The notes below the pieces were generated by a model that was not told where the DNA came from, did no database searches, and saw only the letters and a program-made list of their open reading frames with translations. A stretch of 64,000 nucleotides of DNA, taken from NCBI RefSeq assembly GCF_002270415.1, contig NZ_NNRI01000019.1, positions 93,607-157,606 on the forward strand, given 5' to 3'. The position numbers and the translations under genes were made by a program. Below, piece after piece: positions 40,662 through 49,028 of this stretch (position 1 is its first letter; each line of letters starts with the position of its first letter). This stretch comes from Mesorhizobium sophorae. Lineage in GTDB: Bacteria; Pseudomonadota; Alphaproteobacteria; Rhizobiales; Rhizobiaceae.

Positions 40662-42266
40662 TCATGCGTTTGACTTGGGCTGGTTGCCCGGTATCCACCA
40701 GTCTCGTCCGCGCGGGGTGGTGACATACTCCGGCCACCGAAATCCAATCGGCGGTTCGTAGTCGCAGAGCGGCGCGATCCAGTTCGAGCCGCCGATTCCT
40801 CCGCCTGTGCGCGCGATGAATTCATTCATCGCCGAATCGCGGGCGGCCTGGTCTTCCAGCAGCCGAAGGGCGGCGAGCGCAATGGTCTTCGATGCGCAGA
40901 CGACCATCGGGTCGATGGTGGCGGGAATGCCGCCCAGAGCGTTCATCACCCATGACGGATAGGGGTAGCCGGTTTCCGAGCGCAGCGCCGGGCGGGCGAC
41001 ATAGAAGCGCGCCGTCGGCGCATGCCAGCTCATGTCGGTGTAATCGTCGGAGGTCGAATTCACCTGCGAGGGCGGCAGATCGCGGCGCAGGATCGCTTCC
41101 GCCGCCTGCGGCTCGATCAGGCGCTCAAGGTCTTCGATGAACGGCTCGTCGCTCGCCATGCGCCCGGCATTGACCTGCATGTCGCGCGCGATTGCCTTGG
41201 CGTCCTCGTCCCAGCGCGGCGGCCCGACGGTCGACAGCGATTCATAGGCGATTTCGGCCATGGCGTGATTGGCCAGCCCGGGCCGCGACTTCGACACCCA
41301 ATGCCGCTCGTGGCGGCAGCCGCTCACGGCGGCAGCAGCCTCGGCATTCCGGTCGAGCACGGCGGTGACCTGTTCGGCCATCGCCAGCGTCGGCACGCGG
41401 ATCATGTACTGGATTTCGGCCAGCTCGGCCGGCAGGTTGTCGGCGGTCGCCTGGCCGGCGGTGAGGATCGCCTCGCTGATCGACCAGCCGCCCTGGTGCG
41501 GCAGCATGGAATCGCGCAGCGCCTTGGACGCCATGTACATCATCATGAGCGCGTCGTTGGCGCCGGGCGCGCGCACCGCCGAATGCGCCTGCGGAATGGG
41601 TGCCGCGCCGCCCGCCGCCCGCGCCCAGCGCTCCGGTTGGTCGCAGATGAAGCGATAGATCATCGCGTAAGCCGCGCCGCAATGCGTGTCCCAGCGCGCC
41701 GTGTTGCAGAGCGGCAGCATGTAGAACGGATGGAAGGAGATCATGCCGGCAAGGCCGTCATAATAGCCCTTGGCGGCATGGATCGGCTTTGACCCGCGCA
41801 CCTTTTCCGCCGGCTCGCCGGTGAAGCGCAGCGTGCCTGGAATGCCGTGGCGCTGCATCGCCGCCTTGGTCGCCAGCAGCCCGCCAAGGCCCGAAATGCC
41901 CAGCCCGGAATGCGGGTCGGTATGACCCCCGGCATGTTCGGAGAGGCCTGGGCGCGGACGCTTGACGGTGGCGGCATCCTGGCAATTGCCCGGCACCGCG
42001 TCGTATTCGGCGTACATGCCGATGGTCGGGCCGGGACCGTTGGTCCAATGGGCACAGAAGGCGGTGGGCATGCCGCCGGAACCCTCTTCGACGGAAAAGC
42101 CTTCGCGCCTCAGCCGCTCCACGTACCAGGCGGCAGATTGATACTCGCGCCATGCGGTCTCGCCGAAGTCGAAAATGGTCCGCGTCCACGCCGACAGCAA
42201 CGGCTGGATGTCGTCGAGACAGGCAAGGGCGGTCGTTTGCGCCGAGGTGGCCACGGGTTCCTCCAT
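40662..42266 (-). CDS. M20 family amidohydrolase (AbgB-like)
   Basis: A 534-residue protein. Metal-site motifs are MYAEYDAVPGNCQ, EHAGGHTDPHSGLG and SFHPFYMLPLCNTARWDTHCGAA; the tail has TSDDYTDMSWHAPTARFYVARP. The size and motifs match the AbgB-type M20D amidohydrolases that cleave N-acyl amino acids or amides. It is first in the minus-strand operon with the amidinohydrolase and divergent from the LysR gene. Confidence 0.87.
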   Translation of the reverse strand: MEEPVATSAQTTALACLDDIQPLLSAWTRTIFDFGETAWREYQSAAWYVERLRREGFSVEEGSGGMPTAFCAHWTNGPGPTIGMYAEYDAVPGNCQDAATVKRPRPGLSEHAGGHTDPHSGLGISGLGGLLATKAAMQRHGIPGTLRFTGEPAEKVRGSKPIHAAKGYYDGLAGMISFHPFYMLPLCNTARWDTHCGAAYAMIYRFICDQPERWARAAGGAAPIPQAHSAVRAPGANDALMMMYMASKALRDSMLPHQGGWSISEAILTAGQATADNLPAELAEIQYMIRVPTLAMAEQVTAVLDRNAEAAAAVSGCRHERHWVSKSRPGLANHAMAEIAYESLSTVGPPRWDEDAKAIARDMQVNAGRMASDEPFIEDLERLIEPQAAEAILRRDLPPSQVNSTSDDYTDMSWHAPTARFYVARPALRSETGYPYPSWVMNALGGIPATIDPMVVCASKTIALAALRLLEDQAARDSAMNEFIARTGGGIGGSNWIAPLCDYEPPIGFRWPEYVTTPRGRDWWIPGNQPKSNA

Positions 42267-42350
42267 GAGCCGAGAAGAAAGCAGTGAAGCGGTTCGCTAG
42301 AAAGTGATATGTTTTCCCGGCTCATGCAAATTCGGTTCACCTGAGGCCTC
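42267..42350. promoter_or_regulatory. Divergent control region between M20 and LysR genes
   Basis: The 84-base gap contains the direct repeat CGGTTC at 42290-42295 and 42333-42338, the two 43 bases apart. LysR proteins usually bind such divergent gaps, so it is the likely control point for both sides. No precise operator can be assigned. Confidence 0.4.
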
Positions 42351-43277
42351 TTGCGCATACCATCCACCCAAGCGCTGCGTGCGCTCGACAGCTTCGCTCG
42401 TCATGGCAGCGTCTGGCGCGCCGCCGACGAGTTGCATCTGACCCGCAGCGCGGTGAGCCATCAGCTTCGCCTGCTTGAACGCGACCTTGGCTTCGATCTG
42501 CTCGAACGCATCGGCAAGGGCGTGGCGCTGACCCCGCGTGGCCAGCGCTATGCCAGCGACGTGCGCAAAGCGTTGACCGTGCTGGGCGATGCGGTGACGC
42601 GCCATGCCGGCACAGGCGTCGGCGGCTCGTTCAGCATCAGCTGCACGCCGGGCTTCGCCTCGCTGTTCCTGTGCACCCATATCGGCGAGTTCAGGCAGAT
42701 GTACCCCGATGTCGCGCTGCGCATCCTGACGCCGCGTCGGCTGGATGACGTCAGCAATGCCGACGCCGACGCCTTCATCGCCTTTGGCGTTGGCAATTGG
42801 CCGAACCGGGCCGCCGAACTGTTGTGCGAGATTTCCTTTACGCCGCTCTGCAGTCCGATGCTCCTCAACAAAGTCGGCGGATTCTCCAAGCCCGCCGATG
42901 TGCTGCGCGCCACTCTCCTGCATCTCGGCGACACCGAGGATTGGGCGCGCTGGCTGGCGCTATCCAAGGTCGAGAACCCCGACCCGGAAGGCGGTATCTT
43001 CTTTTCCGACATGAATCTCGTCTTCTCGGCCGCGATCGCCGGCCAGGGAATGGCCATGGGCGACGAACTGACCAGCGGCAAGGCCCTGGCCGAAGGCAGG
43101 CTCGTGCGTCCCTTCGACATCGCGATCAAATCGCCGCGCTCCTACTTCCTCGTCTCCGAACACGCCAAGGCGACGCATCCGGTGCTTGACGCGTTTGCCG
43201 GATGGCTGCGATCGAAACTCGCGGAGAGCATTGCCAAGGTCATGGCCGACCACGGGCGCCACCGATTGGACAGATGA
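42351..43277 (+). CDS. LysR family transcriptional regulator (GcvA-like)
   Basis: 308 residues from a TTG start after CTGAGG. The helix-turn-helix is at residues 17-40 (HGSVWRAADELHLTRSAVSHQLRLLE), and the effector domain follows with GGSFSISCTPGFASLFL and HLGDTEDWARWL. It is divergent from the M20/amidinohydrolase operon and upstream of the ABC transporter genes, which it probably regulates in response to a substrate of the module. Confidence 0.9.
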   Translation: MRIPSTQALRALDSFARHGSVWRAADELHLTRSAVSHQLRLLERDLGFDLLERIGKGVALTPRGQRYASDVRKALTVLGDAVTRHAGTGVGGSFSISCTPGFASLFLCTHIGEFRQMYPDVALRILTPRRLDDVSNADADAFIAFGVGNWPNRAAELLCEISFTPLCSPMLLNKVGGFSKPADVLRATLLHLGDTEDWARWLALSKVENPDPEGGIFFSDMNLVFSAAIAGQGMAMGDELTSGKALAEGRLVRPFDIAIKSPRSYFLVSEHAKATHPVLDAFAGWLRSKLAESIAKVMADHGRHRLDR

Positions 43278-43368
43278 ATGGAATTTGCCGATCCGGCGAA
43301 AACTATTTGGTTGCGGTGAGGCCGCACGCTGCCCTACGATTTCTTTTGGAATTGAGGAAACAGACAGG

Positions 43369-44463
43369 ATGCAGCAACCCGGCCGGGCCGCAGAGATCAA
43401 GGCAATCGGAATCGGCAAGAGCTTCGGCTCGTTCCGTGCGCTGGACAATCTGACGCTCGATATTGGCCGTGGCGAGTTCCTGACCCTGCTCGGGCCGTCT
43501 GGTTCGGGCAAGACCACCTTCCTGATGATCCTGGCCGGCTTCGTGCAACCGACCGAGGGCCGGCTGTTCAGCGACGGCGTCGACATCACCGACCGACCGG
43601 CCGAACAGCGCACGGCCGGCATGGTGTTCCAGGGCTATGCACTGTTCCCGCATATGAGCGTGGAAGCCAACATCGCCTTCCCACTCAAGGTGCGCAAGAA
43701 ATCGGCGGCCGACATCAAGCGCCGAGTCGGCGAGATGATCGAGCGCGTGGGCCTCAAGGGCCACGAGAAGAAGCTACCGGCGCAACTTTCAGGCGGTCAG
43801 CAGCAGCGCGTCGCGCTCGCCCGCGCGCTGGTGTTCGAGCCGGGCGTGCTGTTGCTCGACGAGCCGTTTTCCGCGCTCGACAAGGGCCTGCGCGGCCAGA
43901 TGCAGGCCGAGATGAAGCGGCTGCACCAGGAGACCGGCACCACCTTCGTCTTCGTCACCCACGACCAGAGCGAGGCGCTGGCGCTGTCGTCGCGCGTCGC
44001 CATCTTCAATCATGGCAAACTGCTGCAGGTCGGAGCGCCCGACGAGGTCTACGACAGGCCGGACAACCGTTTCGTCGCCGAGTTCCTCGGCGAGATCAAC
44101 ATGCTGCCGCTGAAGGGGGTGCGCCCGGCCGACAATGGCTCGACCGGCCTCTGCGAAGACCGCGCGGTCTCCATGCGCTGCAAGGCTGAGACGGTGCGCG
44201 GCGATGCAATCCTGGCGATCCGGCCCGAATATATGTCGATATCAGGCGAGGCGACAGCCGGCGAGAACGGCATCGCCGCGACCGCGACCAACTCCACCTA
44301 TCTTGGCGCGGCAACGCGGCTTGACCTGACGACGCGGCAAGGCGCGAAGGTCACGGTCTCGGTGCCCAACGAGATAGCTGCCGCCGCCTTGAGCAAGGGC
44401 AACTCCGTCTGGCTCACCTGGCCGGCGGAAAAGGGTTTCCTCCTTCCGCATGGAGGACAATGA
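43369..44463 (+). CDS. ABC transporter ATP-binding protein, polyamine type
   Basis: A 364-residue protein with TTGAGGAAA before ATG 43369. Walker A is GPSGSGKTT, the Q-loop is MVFQGYALFPHM, the signature is LSGGQQQR, Walker B is VLLLDEPFSALD, and the switch is FVTHDQ. The C-terminal TOBE-type domain reads ILAIRPEYMSIS and STYLGAATRLDL. It is of the PotA class that energises uptake of polyamines and related compounds. First of four transporter genes. Confidence 0.92.
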   Translation: MQQPGRAAEIKAIGIGKSFGSFRALDNLTLDIGRGEFLTLLGPSGSGKTTFLMILAGFVQPTEGRLFSDGVDITDRPAEQRTAGMVFQGYALFPHMSVEANIAFPLKVRKKSAADIKRRVGEMIERVGLKGHEKKLPAQLSGGQQQRVALARALVFEPGVLLLDEPFSALDKGLRGQMQAEMKRLHQETGTTFVFVTHDQSEALALSSRVAIFNHGKLLQVGAPDEVYDRPDNRFVAEFLGEINMLPLKGVRPADNGSTGLCEDRAVSMRCKAETVRGDAILAIRPEYMSISGEATAGENGIAATATNSTYLGAATRLDLTTRQGAKVTVSVPNEIAAAALSKGNSVWLTWPAEKGFLLPHGGQ

Positions 44464-44532
44464 CGAACGGTGTGGCGAGATATCGGCGCCACCGCTTTCC
44501 GGTACTATCAACGACAAAAAAGGGGAACTGAC

Positions 44533-45648
44533 ATGACAAATGACACCAAGAAACAAGCCATCGAGAGCCTGTCCGCAAGGGCAGGGCGCGGCGAGATCTC
44601 GCGCCGGCAATTCGCGCAGCTGGCGGCAATCGTGCTGGCCGGCACGCCGATGCTGTTGCGCTCGACCGGAGCCTTTGCCGCTGCGAAGGAACTGGTGCTG
44701 GTCAACTGGGGCGGCGACGCCATCACGGCCTATGATGCCGCCTATGGCCAAGCCTTCACCAAGGACACCGGCATCACCGTCAAGATGGACGGCTCCGGCC
44801 CGACCGAAGGCGCGATCGCCGCGCAGTTCAAGAGCGGCGCGCCGACCTGGGACCTCGTCGACGTCGATCCGTTCTCCGCCATCACGCTCGGCGCGCAAGG
44901 CATGCTCGAGCCGATCGACTACAACATCGTCGACAAGAAGAAGATGCGGCCCGGCTTCGGCTGGGACTTTGCCGCTTCGACCTATTTCTTCTCCTATGTC
45001 ATCGCCTATGATTCCGAGAAATATGGCAAGGACGCGCCGACCGGCATGGCCGATTTCTTCGACGTGAAGAAATTCCCCGGCAAGCGCTCGCTCTACAAAT
45101 GGGGCGTGTCGAGCTGGGAGGCAGCGCTTCTGGCCGACGGCATCGCGCCCGCCTCGCTCTATCCGCTCGACCTGAAGCGCGCGCACGACAAGATCGCCGC
45201 CTTCAAGGAGAACGTCGTTGCCTATTGGGGCGGCGGTGCCGAAAGCCAGAGCGTGCTGCTCAATGGCGAGGCCTCGATGGCGATCGTCTGGTCGACCCGC
45301 GCCTCGCTGATCGAGCAGGATTCCGGCGGCAAGATCAAGTTCATCTGGGACCAGGGGCTGATCTCGCCCGGCGCGCTCGCCGTGCTCAAGGGCAATCCCG
45401 GCGGCAAGGACGCGGCCATGAAGTTCATCGCCAGCGCCCAGGACCCGCAAAAGCAGCTGGTCATGTTCGACAAGCTCGGCCAGGGCCCAGCAAACCCGGC
45501 CGCCGACGCGCTGATCCCCGCCGACAAGAAGCGCATCAACCCGGTCGACCCCGAGAACATGAAGAAGCAGATCGCGCTCGATATGGACTGGTACGCCAAG
45601 AACTACGGGCCAGCGCTCGACGAATACACCAAGATCATCTCCGCCTGA
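44533..45648 (+). CDS. ABC transporter substrate-binding protein, spermidine/putrescine type
   Basis: A 371-residue protein after AGGGGAACTG. The leader GEISRRQFAQLAAIVLAGTPMLL is Tat-like and ends AFAAAK. The mature part has LVLVNWGGDAITAYDAAYGQAF, WDLVDVDPFSAI and SVLLNGEASMAIVWSTR, which fit the PotD/PotF-like periplasmic family. The ligand is unknown but should be cationic or polyamine-like by family. Confidence 0.9.
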   Translation: MTNDTKKQAIESLSARAGRGEISRRQFAQLAAIVLAGTPMLLRSTGAFAAAKELVLVNWGGDAITAYDAAYGQAFTKDTGITVKMDGSGPTEGAIAAQFKSGAPTWDLVDVDPFSAITLGAQGMLEPIDYNIVDKKKMRPGFGWDFAASTYFFSYVIAYDSEKYGKDAPTGMADFFDVKKFPGKRSLYKWGVSSWEAALLADGIAPASLYPLDLKRAHDKIAAFKENVVAYWGGGAESQSVLLNGEASMAIVWSTRASLIEQDSGGKIKFIWDQGLISPGALAVLKGNPGGKDAAMKFIASAQDPQKQLVMFDKLGQGPANPAADALIPADKKRINPVDPENMKKQIALDMDWYAKNYGPALDEYTKIISA

Positions 45649-45673
45649 CCGAGGCAGGGATTATCGGGTCGAC

Positions 45674-46507
45674 ATGAGAGCATATCTCTCCGACAGGATG
45701 GGGGCGGCGCTGTTGATGGCGCCGCTGCTCCTGTTTCTTGTCCTGGCGTATGCCTGGCCGTTCCTCGGTGTCGTCAAATGGAGCTTTACGCTGCCGACGC
45801 CGGGGCTCGGCCAGTACGAGGCGCTGCTCACCGACGATCTGGTGCAGTCGGTGTTCATCCGCACGCTGCGCATCGCGGCGGTCGTCACCGTGGTCTCGGT
45901 GGCCGCTGCCTATGCCATCACCGTCGTCTGGGTGCGCGGAACCCCGGCTCAGCGCCTGGTTGCCGAGTTCTGCATTCTCGTTCCCTTCTGGATCTCGGTG
46001 CTGACCCGCGCCTTCGGCTGGGTGGCGCTGCTGTCCAATCGCGGCCTGATCAACACCTGGCTGCAGGCGATCGGCTTCATTTCCGAACCGCTGGCGCTGG
46101 TGCGCAACGAATTCGGCGTCATCGTCGGCATGACGCATTTCCTCATTCCTTTCGCCGTCTTTCCGCTGGCGTCCGCCATGCGCAGCCTCGACGACCGCGT
46201 GCTGTTGGCAGCGCGCGGACTCGGCTCCAGCCGCATGCGCACCTTCTGGTCGGTCTTCGTGCCCATGACCCGCTCCGGCATCATCGGCGCGGCCCTCATC
46301 GTCTTCGTGTTTTCGCTCGGCTTCTTCGTGACGCCGGCGATCCTCGGCGGCGGCCGCAGCGTCATGGTCGCCGAGCTGATCTATCTGAGGATATTCCAGA
46401 GCCCGGACTGGGGGCTGGGCGCGGCGATCAGCGTCGTGCTGGTGCTGTTCGTCGGCGCGCTGATGGCGCTCTTGTTCCGTTATGTCAGACCGAAGCAATT
46501 GATCTGA
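45674..46507 (+). CDS. ABC transporter permease, PotB type
   Basis: A 277-residue protein with six membrane segments; the first (ALLMAPLLLFLVLAYAWPFLGVV) lies at residues about 11-33. The coupling EAA-type loop is AARGLGSSRMRTFWSVFVPMTRSGI. Its stop overlaps the next ATG (TGATG). Confidence 0.9.
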   Translation: MRAYLSDRMGAALLMAPLLLFLVLAYAWPFLGVVKWSFTLPTPGLGQYEALLTDDLVQSVFIRTLRIAAVVTVVSVAAAYAITVVWVRGTPAQRLVAEFCILVPFWISVLTRAFGWVALLSNRGLINTWLQAIGFISEPLALVRNEFGVIVGMTHFLIPFAVFPLASAMRSLDDRVLLAARGLGSSRMRTFWSVFVPMTRSGIIGAALIVFVFSLGFFVTPAILGGGRSVMVAELIYLRIFQSPDWGLGAAISVVLVLFVGALMALLFRYVRPKQLI

Positions 46508-47313
46508 TGCCGACCTATCGCCCCGGTCCCGTCTCCCTGATCATCGCAGCCTTCGTGGCGCTGTTCCTGCTGATGCCCTTGCTCGCCGTCATCCCGGTGT
46601 CGCTGACGCCGAGCCGCATGCTGGCCATGCCATCCGGCGAACTGTCGCTGCGCCACTACCGGGCGCTGATCGAGGATCCGCGCTGGATCGACTCGATCCT
46701 GCTCAGCATCCGCATCGGCATCGTCAGCAGCGCCTTTTCCACGGTGCTGGCACTGTGCTTCAGCCTCGGCGTGTGGATGTTCCAGCCGCGTTTCACCGCG
46801 GCACTCGTCGGCTTCGTGCTGCTGCCCATGGTCGTACCGCCGGTGGTCTCGGCCATCACGCTCTACTTCCTGCTCACCTCGATCTCCGGCTTCAGCTCGC
46901 TCTTCGGCTACGACACCTGGCTTGGCGTTGCCATGGCGCACTCGGTGATGACGGTGCCTTTCGCCACCGTGCTGATGCTGGTGTCGCTCAGCCAGCTCGA
47001 CCGGCGCATCGATCTCGCCGCGCGCGGCCTTGGCGCCTCGGTATGGGAGCGCGCCACCCGCATCATCATGCCCAACATCAAGTTCGGAATCGTCACCGCG
47101 GCACTTTTGTCCTTCGTGCTGTCCTGGGAAGAGATCGGCGTCACGCTGTTCATCACCTCGGTCAACGCCATCACGCTGCCCAGGTTGATGTGGATGGGCC
47201 TGCGCGACAACATCGATCCGGCGATCGCCGCGCTTTCCGTGATTCTGATCATCATCACGGTGCTGGTGCTTGCGCTGCGCAGTTTCGTGGTTAGGTTGCG
47301 CGGCGTCCGCTGA
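46507..47313 (+). CDS. ABC transporter permease, PotC type
   Basis: A 268-residue protein with six membrane segments; the EAA-type loop is AARGLGASVWERATRIIMPNIKFGIV. It completes the transporter of the 43.4-47.3 kb module. Its start overlaps the previous stop. Confidence 0.9.
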   Translation: MPTYRPGPVSLIIAAFVALFLLMPLLAVIPVSLTPSRMLAMPSGELSLRHYRALIEDPRWIDSILLSIRIGIVSSAFSTVLALCFSLGVWMFQPRFTAALVGFVLLPMVVPPVVSAITLYFLLTSISGFSSLFGYDTWLGVAMAHSVMTVPFATVLMLVSLSQLDRRIDLAARGLGASVWERATRIIMPNIKFGIVTAALLSFVLSWEEIGVTLFITSVNAITLPRLMWMGLRDNIDPAIAALSVILIIITVLVLALRSFVVRLRGVR

Positions 47314-47395
47314 TTGGCAAGCCGGGCAGAAGCCGGATACCCTCGAGGGGCAATCCCGGCACATGATCGGCAAGCCGCTACGATGAAGGAAAACG

Positions 47396-47803
47396 ATGAC
47401 CGCGTCCGGCGACTTGCAGCAGGCCTTGTTCCAGAGATTGAGGAGCGATGCATCGCTGTCGGCGCTGCTGGGCGGCGCCGGGCTGCTCGAACACGCGGCC
47501 GACAATGCCGCCTTTCCACACGTAACCTGCGGCCAGACCAGCGCCTTCGACTGGGATACCGGGGTCCAGAACGATGCCGATCAACTGGTCACGCTGCACG
47601 TCTGGTCGAAGACCCATGGCGAGGCCGAAACGCGTGCCATCATGGACAGCATCAAGGCGCGCCTCGCCGACGCGGTGCTGATCATCGGCCCGCGTGGACA
47701 GACACGCCTCGTGCTGGAATTCGCCGAGGCCCGCTATGACGAGGACCTGCTCGTGCATCATGGTTTGCTGCGTTTTCGCGCCATAACGCAGGATAGTGAC
47801 TGA
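47396..47803 (+). CDS. DUF3168 (phage / gene-transfer-agent tail protein family)
   Basis: A 135-residue protein with AAGGA before ATG 47396. LQQALFQRLRSDASLSALLGG, HVTCGQTSAFDW and VTLHVWSKTHGEAETRAIMDSI match DUF3168, the tail-terminator-like family of phages and of the alphaproteobacterial gene transfer agent. No other phage or GTA gene is adjacent, so it is an orphan here. Confidence 0.75.
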   Translation: MTASGDLQQALFQRLRSDASLSALLGGAGLLEHAADNAAFPHVTCGQTSAFDWDTGVQNDADQLVTLHVWSKTHGEAETRAIMDSIKARLADAVLIIGPRGQTRLVLEFAEARYDEDLLVHHGLLRFRAITQDSD

Positions 47804-47848
47804 TGCGCTTTCAATATGGTCCAAACGGGGTCTAGACTGACACTTCCG

Positions 47849-47876
47849 GGATTTCGTCGGGTGGGCGGCGAAATCC
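47849..47876. other. Perfect 8-bp inverted repeat after DUF3168 gene
   Basis: GGATTTCG (47849-47856) and CGAAATCC (47869-47876) are perfect arms around 12 bases. There is no T-run, so it is either an operator or a weak terminator in the gap before 47973. Confidence 0.4.
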
Positions 47877-47972
47877 GATCGGTCGTCTCGCGTTTCAGGG
47901 GGTAGCGGGCATGGTCTTGGTGGCGTTCACTGTTCATTTCACGTTCAGCACCGATGCGTTACAACGCCAGCC

Positions 47973-48272
47973 ATGAAAACGCTTCGCTCCCACTTCCGAA
48001 CCGCGACACTGGCGCTCTGTGCTGCCGGGCTGTTTGCGTTGCAGGCGATGGCGACACCGGTCATCACGCCTGACCAGGGCGGCCCGATCGTTTTGGCGGC
48101 TTCCGATTGCTACGCCATCGGCCAGCAGGTGGCCGCGCAGAATGGCGGAACGCTGGCCAAGGCCTCGCAATCGACACGCGGCGGCCAGCCGGTCTGCGTC
48201 ATCGTCGTGCTCGTCCCGGGCAAGGACGGGCAGCGTCCGCGCCGCTCCGAAATCGTCGTGCCGCAAAACTGA
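47973..48272 (+). CDS. Small exported protein upstream of feuP
   Basis: A 99-residue protein with a Sec signal (residues about 10-28, ending QAMATPVI), then SDCYAIGQQVAAQNGGTLAKASQ and VCVIVVLVPGKDGQRPRR. The mature part is a small alpha/beta unit with two Cys, like PepSY-type proteins often encoded beside FeuP/PhoP-type systems. That likeness is weak. Confidence 0.7.
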   Translation: MKTLRSHFRTATLALCAAGLFALQAMATPVITPDQGGPIVLAASDCYAIGQQVAAQNGGTLAKASQSTRGGQPVCVIVVLVPGKDGQRPRRSEIVVPQN

Positions 48273-48362
48273 CCAATCTTTCATCTTACAGGCCTTCGTT
48301 TCCCAGGCCGCCGGAATCGGCCTATATCTGCCCCCAGCTCATCAACAGGTATCGATTTTCGC

Positions 48363-49028
48363 ATGCGCGTACTCGTCGTCGAGGATGACAAGGATCTCAA
48401 CCGGCAGATATCGGACGCGCTGGTCGATGCCGGCTATGTCGTCGACCGCGCCTTCGATGGCGAGGAGGGGCATTTCCTCGGCGACACCGAGCCCTACGAT
48501 GCCGTCGTGCTCGACATCGGCCTGCCGCAGATGGATGGCATCAGCGTGGTCGAGCGGTGGCGTCGCGGCGGCCGCAAGATGCCGGTGCTGATCCTGACGG
48601 CGCGCGATCGCTGGAGCGACAAGGTCTCCGGCATCGACGCCGGCGCCGACGACTATGTCACCAAGCCGTTCCACATCGAGGAGGTGCTGGCGAGGCTCAG
48701 GGCCCTGATCCGGCGCGCCGCCGGCCATGCCTCGTCCGAACTGACCTGCGGGCCGCTACGCCTCGACACCAAGGCGTCGAAGGCCGATGTCGACGGCGTG
48801 CCGCTGAAACTGACCTCGCACGAGTTTCGCCTGCTTGCCTATCTGATGCATCATATGGGCGAGGTGGTCTCGCGGACCGAACTGGTCGAACATCTCTACG
48901 ACCAGGATTTCGACCGCGATTCCAACACCATCGAGGTCTTTGTCGGGCGGCTGCGCAAGAAGATGGGGATCGACATGATCGAAACCGTGCGCGGCATGGG
49001 CTACCGCATGCGTGAGCCGGAGGCGTAA
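48363..49028 (+). CDS. feuP: OmpR-family response regulator, FeuP/PhoP type
   Basis: A 221-residue protein. The receiver domain has VEDD at residues 6-9, Asp51 (VVLDIGLPQMDG) as the phosphorylation site, and the Lys of DYVTKPF. The winged-helix output domain ends with IEVFVGRLRKKMG and TVRGMGYRM. The gene order (RR, HK, then cycHJKL) matches the rhizobial FeuPQ system, described as acting on iron uptake or on osmoadaptation and ndvA, depending on the species. It overlaps feuQ by 17 bases. Confidence 0.85.
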   Translation: MRVLVVEDDKDLNRQISDALVDAGYVVDRAFDGEEGHFLGDTEPYDAVVLDIGLPQMDGISVVERWRRGGRKMPVLILTARDRWSDKVSGIDAGADDYVTKPFHIEEVLARLRALIRRAAGHASSELTCGPLRLDTKASKADVDGVPLKLTSHEFRLLAYLMHHMGEVVSRTELVEHLYDQDFDRDSNTIEVFVGRLRKKMGIDMIETVRGMGYRMREPEA

